A DNA stretch of 64,000 nt, from NCBI GenBank assembly GCA_029339505.1, contig JAQISU010000179.1, positions 16,492,001 to 16,556,000 on the forward strand. The letters run 5' to 3'. Numbering within the stretch: position 1 is the first letter of the stretch; every line of letters starts with the position of its first letter. Positions 42,945 through 52,164 of the stretch are shown here, in pieces. The notes under the pieces are model-generated. The model worked only from the letters and a program-made list of their open reading frames with translations. It made no database searches and had not been told where the DNA came from. Source of the DNA: Unio delphinus (taxonomy: Eukaryota; Mollusca; Bivalvia; Unionida; Unionidae). A program made the position numbers and the translations under genes.

Positions 42945-43160
42945 ATGGTGGGGCCCCGAGTGGCCAAGTGGTCAAGAGCGCTCACAGTTCCGGATCACTG
43001 CCATCTCACCTCTGACTGTATGGGTTTGAGCCTCAGGCTTGGCTAATCTGGGTATGTGAAAAAACTTGCCAGTAGCTTCTCGTGGCTTGGTGGTTCTTCC
43101 TCCACCAGATATTCTGGCAAACATGTATATATATAGCCTGTATTGTGCTTAAAAATGACA
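42945..43160 (+). repeat. tRNA-derived SINE (tRNA-Ser-like head)
   Basis: 'GAGTGGCCAAGTGGTCAAGA' resembles the 5' part of a tRNA-Ser (A box), and 'GGGTTTGAGCC' is a B box about 60 bp later. A conserved-looking core follows ('CTTGCCAGTAGCTTCTCGTG'), then an AT-rich tail. It is a different family from copies A-C. Confidence 0.65.
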
Positions 43161-43889
43161 TTTAACCCTGCAACAAGAACAACTATAGATGGTGTAGAAC
43201 TTGAGATACTTTGCAGAAATCATTTTTCTTCTTTTGGTCACAGTCCTAGAAACAGCTCTACAAACTTAATATTCATAAAGTTACAATCAGTTTCTCTTCA
43301 AAATTCACCATAATCTAAATCTGTGTCATCTGTTTTATGTCCCTTATTTTATCCACCTGCGCTGCATTATTTTCATTACTTAAATTTGGATCTAATTCTA
43401 ATCTCGGATTAGTTAGTTTTTTCAATATTATTTTTTATTCCATAATTTAATAATTCATTAAAAAATGAAAGTATTGACTTTGTTTCTGTTTTGATAGTGT
43501 CTATAATTTTTCAAATTTACTTGCTTTTGTTTTTAGAAGTGTTTTTACTGAGTTTCAAACAAGTGGATGCTTCCACACTAAAAGAAACGAAGCATACTAA
43601 ACTTGTTTAAAGAAATCAATTACAGTTGAGTTTTGATCATAGAAAAAAATCCTTTGAATGCTCTACTGGCTCAAAAAGAATTTCCAAACTTCCATGATTG
43701 GACTAATTCTTCTTTAAACTGCTGAGTGTAATAACTGAAACCATCCCTAATGTTCCTGTGAAACTCGAACATACCAAATTTGGCAACAATCAATTTTTGT
43801 TTGTTGAGTTAATATGTTCACATTATACCAAGTGCCGTACAAAAGGCTTTATTATGGCCTGTGACCTTCAACCTAATATCATGAACAAA
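43161..43889. other. Intron sequence, no gene seen
   Basis: AT-rich with no repeat or exon recognised. Confidence 0.5.
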
Positions 43890-44645
43890 ATAACTTCTCT
43901 TAACATCAAGATATAACTACATGCTACCAACCTGCCTCAATTTCAAGATATAACCACATGCTATCAACTTTAATCAGACAATGTCACTATATAATCACTT
44001 GCAATCAACTTATCTCACACAATTTCAAGATATAACCACATACAATCAACTTGAATCAGACAATGTCATGATATAATCATTTGGAATCAACTTGCATCAA
44101 TGTCAAGATATAACCACATTCAATCAACTTGAATCAGACAATGTCACAATATAACCACATTCAATTAACTTTAATCAGACAATGTCACGATATAACGACA
44201 TTCAATCAACTTGAATCAGACAATGTCACGATATAATCACTTGGAATCAACTTGAATCAGACAATGTCACGATATAATCAATTGGAATAAATCTGAATCA
44301 GACAATGTCACGATATAATCACCTGGAATCAACTTAAATCAGACAATATCAGTCACAATATAATCACTTGGAATCAACTTTAATCAAACAATGTCGCGAT
44401 ATAATCAAATTGTATCAATGTCAAGATATAAACACATGCAATCAACTTGAATGAGACATAACCATTTGCTATGAAATACCTCAAATATCACAATATAACC
44501 ACATTCAATCAACTTTGTTTCAGACAATGTCACGATATAACCATATGCTATAAAAATGCCTCAGACCATATCCCGATATAACCACATTCAATCAACATGC
44601 TTCAGACAATTTCATGATATAACAATGTATTGTCAACATGTATTG
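43890..44645. repeat. Minisatellite, about 40-bp unit
   Basis: About 17 imperfect units with the core 'GAATCAGACAATGTCACGAT' plus 'ATAATCACTTGGAATCAACTT'-like text. Units vary in length and in CACATTC versus CACTTGG subtypes. Confidence 0.9.
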
Positions 44646-44934
44646 AGTTACATTTCAAAAGAGTAGAGAGCAAAGCAGGGAGTGTAACTATCAAGGTACC
44701 AGACTACTCGACAACAACATAAAGCACTGATGTAATGCACAATCTTTTCATGTACACATGAAGGTTGTTGAAACCAGTCGGAATAACAATAATAACAATC
44801 CTTCAATGGTTGGATATCTTGAAAATACAGGTCATTTTTATATAAAAAAAAGAATAACTTCATTAGAAACAAGAGCTATATGGACAATTATTTATAATGC
44901 ATTTTTAAAATGAGTATTCAGTCATTAACAGACC

Positions 44935-45089
44935 AGTTCGCCCCCCCCCCCCATGCAGTTTTCTTGATGTCCTGTGAGGATGGTATCATTTCATATTGTT
45001 ATGTAGGTCCCTTGATAACTCATGCCCTAACTTATAGTGCAAAATATGTTTTTGGATCCTGTTGTGAGCAAGTTATCAAGGGAGAGGGG
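44935..45089 (-). mobile_element. Right-end fragment of the Tigger-like family
   Basis: Resembles 17800-17934: 'GTCCCTTGATAACTCATGCC' near 45007 faces 'GAGCAAGTTATCAAGGGAG' near 45066, and the end GGGG at 45089 is followed by TA. A C-rich run precedes it, as in the other copy. No left end or transposase is attached, so it is a fragment or solo end. Confidence 0.75.
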
Positions 45090-45091
45090 TA

Positions 45092-46695
45092 TATATTTAT
45101 GAACACTTTTGCAGTGCAATGAATTGAACAAAGTTAATCTAAGATAATAGAAGTATGTATTTGGGTTTAGTGGCACAACAGTACGATATTCACTAACTGT
45201 GCCAATCAGAGCTGGCCACCTAAATTAGAATCATGGAAGCACAACCATAGAAAGTTCTTTAAGGCAGGCATTAAGTCACACTGACTGTTTCATTTATGCT
45301 ATCCTAGTATACACTTCAGTGACTAATACAGTTGTTCAAAAGGGGTGACATTGGAAACTTAAGAATTTTGTGGAAACACTCAATTAAGAGCTAAGCATCC
45401 TCTGAGTTTTACAGGCTTATTAGATAGTCCTGCATTTGATATGGTCACCATTACCAAACATAGGAAATCCATTGAACAACCTCTCAACACACACTAAACA
45501 GAGACTCAATGACTTTCAAATCTATAGAACTGATTCACCATCAAAAATGTCCACATTACTGAAATGTTTACTAGATATTACCATATTTTGTCAATGAGGC
45601 AAAGTTGTACAGTATGTGTGATTTTTCTGCATTCATAGTTGTGACTTGTACATTGAGGGAATCTACTGGCTTTTTTCAATTTTCAATGTCCTTTGCTAGG
45701 AACTGATTGAAAGTTTTTCATTAGAATCCATTAATTTTCATCAAATATGGATAGTGTGAATCAAGTTCATTAATTTCAGATAAAAAACTAGTCTACAGAA
45801 ATCAACAGTACAACGTCACACTTTGATATTTAATAGCTGAAAATAATAATACATGTATTGGCAGTTCATAGCAATAGAATCATGTTACACAATATCTGAT
45901 TTATGTTACTTTAATTCTTAAAAGTATTTATATTGAGATTAACGCAACATCTTTGAAAGAATGTTTAATGTAGTTCAATTAAAACAATAAAGACTTTTTT
46001 TCTGAACATGTCAATCACAAATGTTTCACTTAAGAATGAAATGATTTGAGTATCGTGTCAGATCTGGGAACCATGATATTAAATAAAAAGATTATATCTC
46101 AATTCCAAGTGAATTCTCTGTTTAGTCAACATGCAGTAAGTATGTTTGATATTTGGTATACAAATTATACCCAATATTGCAACAAACATCTCTATCTATC
46201 TGAACAAAGTTCTTTCAAATTGACTCAGCTTTTTGGGAAACAGCAAACTTTAATAGATTTTAATTATGGTTATGGGTGCCACATCACTGGTAGTAGAGTC
46301 ACCCATGGACACAATTTTGACACAGTGTCTTAACAAACATGCATATTATGTTTAGATGAAACTGGGTCAAACATTGGTTTGAGCTGCAAGGACAAACGTC
46401 CAAGTCAACCAGCCAGAATAACGTCACATTATCCTTACACTAGGCCAACCAGTCCTAGTGGCCGACCAGTCCTATCACTAACCTCTTAATGCTAAGCACT
46501 ACGCTTGGCAGCTGTTAGTAGCATTTTGTGAATCCATTTAGTACTTCATGTTACTGTGTAAAAATGAAACTCTGGGTGGACATCACGTATAGATATAAGT
46601 AATACTAAATATGCCCCCAAAACAATATGGCAGTAATACCATATATAACTCCAAGAATGGAGCAGAGGCATAAAGCGTTCCTGCTGCCCACTTAC
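45092..46695. other. Intron sequence with a partial SINE-like piece
   Basis: AT-rich. About 46430-46530 shares 'ACTAACCTCTTAATGC' and 'GCAGCTGTTAGTA' text with SINE copies A-C. No supported exon. Confidence 0.5.
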
Positions 46696-46771
46696 CATGT
46701 ATTTGCAGCTGTACTAGTCCAAACAGAGTATGATCCATCTGGTTTCCTATACGTCTTTGCCTGTTGAATTC
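46696..46771 (-). CDS. Host thioester-protein (C3/A2M family) exon, thioester domain part 1
   Basis: 76 bp between an acceptor (CAATTACAG) and a donor (GTAAGTGGG). Translation 'IQQAKTYRKPDGSYSVW ... ANTW' matches the segment after the thioester in C3/A2M proteins: a Gln-Leu/Ala-rich helix, 'DGSYS', then 'STW'. The final TG joins the G of the 39341-39506 exon to complete Trp, exactly as the domain requires. The exon that would carry the thioester motif itself lies further upstream and is not in the window. The LTR element at 47140 occupies the intron before this exon. Confidence 0.82.
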
Positions 46772-46799
46772 CTGTAATTGAATAGAAGAAAATGATGAA

Positions 46800-47139
46800 T
46801 TGCAAAAAATGTTCTTGTCCTTTGAGTTAAATTACACTACACAAAAAATGTGTGAAATCGAGAAAAAAAGTTCTTGTCCTTCAAGTTAAATTACACAGAA
46901 CTAAGGTGTGTGGAATGTTAATAAGTTTACATCCTCTGAATTACATTGAACTAGATTCAGGAATGTGGAATAGTAAAAACCTTCTTCATCGGAGTACATT
47001 ACACTAGAGTAAAGAGTGGTACAAAATGATAAATAAAGGTTGTGCTCTTTGAATTACATTACAGTAGACTAAAGAATGGGGAATGGTAAAAATAAAGTTT
47101 TTGTTTTTTGAGTTACATTACAGTAGTCTAAAGAGTGGG
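46800..47139. repeat. Tandem repeat, about 65-75-bp unit
   Basis: About five units with 'GAGTTACATTACAGTAGTCT' and 'AAAGAGTGGGGAATGGTAAA'-like text. The LTR retrotransposon inserted in the last unit. Confidence 0.75.
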
Positions 47140-48504
47140 TGTCACAGAATTAGGCGAAAATTGAATTTATTTTCTTCTTAAATTACAAACTAATCTCACC
47201 ATTTTCTTTGTTTCGTCGTACATGCATTACCTGGGGTGAATAAGTTGTTTTCTCCAAGGTAAGCGGCGTGTAACGATTCGCATGTGCCTGACTTTGAATT
47301 ACATGAAATCCGGAACATTAGTTTCACGTGGTGCACGGTAATCTTGCCGTGATTTCTGCTCACCTATTTGAGGGTATATAAGGCAGAATATTTATGATCA
47401 ATATGACGGGACCTAAAGTATCTAATCACAGGATAGATAGCTCGTCTTTCAATCTCCAGCCAAAGGGCGCATCTGATAACATTTGATAACATCTGATAGC
47501 GCATCTGATAACAACTGATAATCTCTGATAGCGCATCTGATAACACATCTGATAACGCATCTGATAGCGCATCTGATAACATCTGATAATCTTTGATAGC
47601 ATCTCTGATAACGTCTGAGATCGTAGCTGAAATTGTAGATTATTTATTGCGGAACATCTCTGATAACATCTCTGATATCGTAGCTGAAATTGCTGCTGAT
47701 TTATTGTGCAATCGAATTGAAGTATCTGACTGTCTGTCTGTCTGTCAGATTGTCTGTTCGTCTACATCTGTCGTGACGTGTAAATATCCAGAAATCTAGA
47801 AGTCCGAGTGTCGGAGCTGTCTACAGTTGTAAACATCCGGGGCGACATCTAAGGTATTGAGGAACGTTGGTTCTAGTAGATGTTGTATGCTGTCTGTACG
47901 TATAAATGTAGTGGATCCGTGAAGGGCAAACGGCCGATAAAAGTATTGGTCAACTCTAGGTCTTCGGGGAAACTGGGCGGTGATTCAACAGGCGGCGAAT
48001 CGTACGGTTATACAGGGTCGAGACACATGTGTGTGTTGCAATTGTAGTACAATTGAATACATTGTTGTATTTACATGGTTATTTCAGATCACAATAGTAT
48101 TTCAAGGGATTGCATGAATCTCAATAAAAGCTAGCAGCTTGATTGAATACATGTATATGTTCGTGCTAGTTGTCGCAATCCATACGTGCGATAGTATACT
48201 TTGATGTTTTGTGTTTGTTATCGTAATTTATACTTGCGGTAATATAACTTTCGTAAAGGTTCCTTGGATCTGTGTATAGTCCAAGAGATCCCTTTATATC
48301 TGTGTTTTATTTTGTATTGATATTTCATTTATTCATGTATTGTGAATGGTTGTGAGTGTAATTGTGGGTTGAGCGCATGAGTTATTGTGTTGATACATCA
48401 TTTTTTTCATTAATAATTTATTTCATAAATTTATATTTTCTTTCACATATTGTGTTTCTGTTGTTCATTTAATCCACCATCCTCTCGGTAACAATTCTGT
48501 TACA
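47140..48504 (+). repeat. 5' long terminal repeat (1365 bp)
   Basis: Starts TGTCACAGAATT and ends AATTCTGTTACA, near-perfect short inverted ends. A TATA box (TATATAA, 47375-47381) probably marks the promoter, and AATAAA at 48123-48128 the polyadenylation signal. Between them a tandem block (47467-47720) contains many TGATAA/TGATAG motifs. Confidence 0.93.
47467..47720 (+). promoter_or_regulatory. Cluster of GATA-type motifs in the LTR
   Basis: Imperfect 12-27-bp tandem units ('GCGCATCTGATAACATCTGA') give at least ten TGATAA and several TGATAG sites. TGATAA is the core bound by animal GATA factors. The block lies about 90 bp after the TATA box, in the likely transcribed leader. It is also present in the 3' LTR. 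Confidence 0.5.
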
Positions 48505-48505
48505 A

Positions 48506-48523
48506 TGGTGTCAGAAGTGGGAT
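48506..48523 (+). promoter_or_regulatory. Primer-binding site, tRNA-Leu
   Basis: TGGTGTCAGAAGTGGGAT starts two bases after the LTR. It is complementary to the 3' end of a metazoan tRNA-Leu including CCA. This is the start point for minus-strand DNA synthesis. Confidence 0.85.
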
Positions 48524-48724
48524 CGTTGGATTAAGTGAACTGTCAATCATTTTTGTGAAAGTATACATTTAATGTTTATATTTGAGCGTGACCTTCTTGA
48601 CAAGATAATACTCAAGTTGGGGTTTATTTTTGTTTAGTTTATCTAGGTCCGTGTGTCCAGTATAAACGTGTTTAAAGTATTGGTTTGGTTACCTATCTAT
48701 ATTCATATTACAATTGTCATTGTC

Positions 48725-50143
48725 ATGTCACCCCTTAAGGACTTGGTTGCCTTAGGCAAAGAATTTGGGTATGAAGGTGAAGGTCTAAGGAAATTTATTC
48801 AGGAAGAACAAGCCCGGGAAAGGGAAGAAAGGGTAAGGGCAAAGGAATCAGAAAGGGAATCCGATGAAAGGAAATGGGCCTTTGAAAGGGAAAAAATAGA
48901 ATTAGAGAAGGAAAAGATAGGATTAGAGAAGGAAAAGATAGGATTAGAGAAGGAAAAGATAGAATTAGAGAAGCAGGCCGAAAAGGACAGGATAAGATGG
49001 GAAATGGAAGCGGAGCAAAAGCGAATAGAGTTAGAAGAAAAAGCTAAGCAACGGGATCATGAGCGTAAGGTAGAATTAGCAACAGCTGGAAGAGAACACG
49101 ATTCTACCTTTAGCAAATTAAGGGGCCCCAAATTACCTCCCTTTGACGATGAAAAAGATAACATGGATAGTTATCTTCATCGGTTTGAGCGGTATGCTGA
49201 AAACCAGAAGTGGAGTCAAAATGACTGGGCATTGCATCTTAGTGCTCTATTAAAAGGTAAAGCGCTGGATGTATACTCACGACTTCCTAGGGACGATGTG
49301 TTTAAGTACGACGTCCTAAAGGAAGCACTTCTCAAGAGGCACGAGCTCACTGAACAGGGTTTTCGTAAAATGTTCAGGTATAGCAAGCCCGATAAGGTAG
49401 AAATCTTTGGTCAGTTCACCGTTAGAATTGCGAACTATTTTGAGCGGTGGATTGAATGCGGCAAAGCGGTGAAAACGTTTGAAGGGTTGACTGATTTCTT
49501 GCTCAGAGATCAATTATTTAATACAGTTGGGCGAGAATTAGATCAATTTCTGAAAGAGAAAGTCTTCACAAACGTAAAAGATATGGCTAAGCAAGCCGAT
49601 TTCTTTGCCGAAGCTCATGGGGGAACCCAAAACGTGGTTTTAAAAGATTTTAAGTCTGGAAACCAGTCTGTGAGACCTATGCCTAGGGAGCTTGTAAAAT
49701 CAGCTGAGGTAAATAGGTCAGTTAGGAATCCAGTTATTCAGCGTGTGCAATGTTTCTTGTGTAATGCATGGGGTCATGTTCAAAAAGACTGTCCTAAAAG
49801 AAAGGGACTTGTACATAAGGTAGCAGTGGCTATACAAAGTAAAGGTATATCTGATAATGTCGTACAGTTAGATCCTTGTATTCATTCGCTTGGCACATGT
49901 CTATTTTCCGAAGCGCGTGTACCAACCGCGAGAGGGTTTGTCAATGGTCGAGAAGTCGTAGTATTACGTGACACTGGTTGCACTGGCGTAGTGATCAAAC
50001 GTAGTCTCGTGCAGGATAACCAAATGCTCGGGTGGGAGTCCCCATGTATGTTACTTGATCAGACGATCGGTCGCATTCCCGTAGCAAGGATCACAGTAAA
50101 AACACCTTTCCTAACGGGAACTGTTGATGCCCTTTGTATGTAA
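48725..50143 (+). CDS. Gag-protease of the Gmr1-like Gypsy element
   Basis: 472 residues from the ATG at 48725; an upstream GTG frame is less likely. Residues about 20-135 are a charged coiled coil with heptads 'LEKEKIG' repeated at DNA level. Residues about 145-275 are a capsid-like region resembling the SCAN fold ('LLKRHELTEQGFRKMFRYSK'), consistent with the reported origin of SCAN from Gmr1-like gag. A CCHC knuckle 'CFLCNAWGHVQKDC' lies near residue 345. The aspartic protease motif 'RDTGCTG' lies near residue 415. It ends at TAA 50141-50143 in frame with the integrase ORF, so the stop is probably a mutation or a read-through site. Confidence 0.88.
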   Translation: MSPLKDLVALGKEFGYEGEGLRKFIQEEQAREREERVRAKESERESDERKWAFEREKIELEKEKIGLEKEKIGLEKEKIELEKQAEKDRIRWEMEAEQKRIELEEKAKQRDHERKVELATAGREHDSTFSKLRGPKLPPFDDEKDNMDSYLHRFERYAENQKWSQNDWALHLSALLKGKALDVYSRLPRDDVFKYDVLKEALLKRHELTEQGFRKMFRYSKPDKVEIFGQFTVRIANYFERWIECGKAVKTFEGLTDFLLRDQLFNTVGRELDQFLKEKVFTNVKDMAKQADFFAEAHGGTQNVVLKDFKSGNQSVRPMPRELVKSAEVNRSVRNPVIQRVQCFLCNAWGHVQKDCPKRKGLVHKVAVAIQSKGISDNVVQLDPCIHSLGTCLFSEARVPTARGFVNGREVVVLRDTGCTGVVIKRSLVQDNQMLGWESPCMLLDQTIGRIPVARITVKTPFLTGTVDALCM

Positions 50144-51588
50144 AACCCTATTTACGATCTGAGGATCGGTAATGTTGAAGGTTCCCGTCTTCCAACCATG
50201 GCCAATTTTAAAATACCTTTGACTCAGGCAGTCGAAACGCGAGCGCAAACACGGCGAGAGAAAACCGTGTTTCATAAATTAATAGTCCCTGAATCGATCT
50301 CCGGAATTTCGTGTGATGATTTCAAACAAGAGCAAGAACGTGATGAATCCATCAGAACAATTGTTGAGGAAATCACGTCCGGCGCGATTAAACATTGCAA
50401 GCGTGGGGGTAGCTCGAGATTCGTACGCAAGAACGGATTAATTCATAGGGAGTTCAGCGCTTGGGAGGGTAAGAAATATTGGCAAGTGGTCGTACCCCAG
50501 AGATATAGATCTCAAGTACTTAGGGTGGCGCATGAGTCAAGCATGGCAGGACACCTAGGTAAGGCTAAGACCACTAGCAAGGTAGTCGCTGAATTCTACT
50601 GGCCAGGTGTTAATGGAGATGTCACACGGTTCTGTAGGTCGTGCGACGTATGTCAGAAAACCGTATGTAAGGGAAAGTCACAAGGGTGCCCTTAGGACAG
50701 ATGCCATTAATAGATACACCGTTTAAAAGAGTGGCAGTAGATATTGTAGGACCAATACACCCAGTTACCGAAAGAAAGAATCGGTATATTCTTACTCTGG
50801 TTGATTACGCGACCAGATACCCCGAAGCCGTAGCGTTGCCAACTATTGAAACGGAAAGAGTAGCTGAAGCATTAGTTGATATCTTCAGTAGGGTAGGGGT
50901 GCCAGAAGAAATCCTCACTGATTGTGGTGCCCAATTCACCTCTGACCTCATGGGTGAGATAAGTAGGCTGTTATCCATCAAACAGCTAAACACTACCCCA
51001 TACCATCCGATGTGCAATGGACTGGTAGAGAAGTTTAATGGTACCCTGAAAAGCATGCTGGGAAAGATGTGCGCGGAACGTCCACAAGACTGGGACCGTT
51101 ATTTGAACGCTGTTCTGTTCGCGTACCGTGAAGTACCGCAGGAAAGTTTAGGGTTTTCACCCTTCGAACTGTTGTACGGTAGAACAGTTCGAGGCCCGAT
51201 GCGGATACTACGCGAACTATGGACTGGTGACGTCGCGAACGAGGAAATAAAAACAACTTATCAGTACGTGTTAGATCTAAGAAATAAACTTGAGAGTACA
51301 TGCCAGATGGCACGTGACGAATTAATTAAATCGGGGCGTAGATATGCCAAGTATTACAACCGCAGAGCGCGAAATAGGAAATTTCTTGTGGGAGATCAGG
51401 TTCTATTGCTTCTTCCAACGAGCTCAAATAAGTTATTAGTCCAGTGGAAAGGTCCATATGAAGTTAAGGAGTTTAAAGGTGACATGGACTATAAAATTGA
51501 CATGGACAGTAATTTAAAGACATTCCATGCTAACATGCTCAAGTTGTACATCAAGAGACAGAGCGACAATGTCAATAAGGGGAGTTGA
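50144..51588 (+). pseudogene. Integrase of the Gmr1-like Gypsy element, one frameshift
   Basis: The first part (open from 50144, ATG at 50198, to 50695) has the H2C2 zinc-binding domain ('HESSMAGHLGKAKT', 'CRSCDVCQK'). A frame change near 50690 moves to the rve core (50686-51588). There the first Asp is in 'RVAVDIVGP', the second in 'LTDCGAQF' and the Glu in 'NGLVEKFNG', with a C-terminal GPY/F-type module ('VQWKGPYEV'). The catalytic triad is intact. The frame change, which occurs in otherwise conserved sequence, makes it a pseudogene unless frameshifting is used. Confidence 0.88.
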
Positions 51589-51622
51589 AAATATAGGCGC
51601 AGACTACTTGAGTAGGGCATGA
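51584..51622 (+). pseudogene. RNase H C-terminal remnant
   Basis: Read in a frame different from the integrase end, this gives 'ENIGADYLSRA' and a stop. 'GADYLSR' is the usual C-terminus of Gypsy RNase H. Its position directly behind integrase shows that the RT-RNase H block once lay here and was removed by a deletion ending inside this tail. Confidence 0.75.
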
Positions 51623-51758
51623 TGGGAAATTTGTATGAATTTGCCCAGTAATAAAATCCAGATTGTAGTATAACCAGTGTAAATGTTGTAAGATATCATC
51701 AGTAGCTATTTTTCTTCTATTCTGTGTTAGTTTTAAAAATGTGAACATTTTTATTCTT

Positions 51759-51771
51759 AGGGGGGAGGTAA
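51759..51771 (+). promoter_or_regulatory. Polypurine tract
   Basis: AGGGGGGAGGTAA directly before the 3' LTR (TGTCACAGAATT at 51772). It is the expected plus-strand primer. Confidence 0.85.
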
Positions 51772-52164
51772 TGTCACAGAATTAGGCGAAATTGAATTTA
51801 TTTTCTTCTTAAATTACAAACTAATCTCACCATTTTCTTTGTTTCGTCGTACATGCATTACCTGGGGTGAATAAGTGGTTTTCTCCAAGGTAAGCGGCGT
51901 GTAACGATTTGCATGTGCCTGACTTTGAATTACATGAAATCCGGAACATTAGTTTCACGTGGTGCACGGTAATCTTGCCGTGATTTCTGCTCACCTATTT
52001 GAGGGTATATAAGGCAGAATATTTATGATCAATATGACGGGACCTAAAGTATCTAATCACAGGATAGATAGCTCGTCTTTCAATCTCCAGCCAAAGGGCG
52101 CATCTGATAACATCTGATAGCGCATCTGATAACATCTGATAATCTCTGATAGCGCATCTGATAA
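51772..52164 (+). repeat. 3' LTR, first segment
   Basis: Colinear with 47140 onward, including the TATA box (about 52006). It breaks in the GATA-type tandem block at the TAA (52162-52164) that was duplicated when the DNA transposon inserted. Confidence 0.9.

Noticed and set aside
47364..47799. Frames over the TGATAA repeats of the LTR
   Set aside because: Leu/Ser/Asp repeats arise from the tandem DNA repeat; the region is LTR leader sequence.
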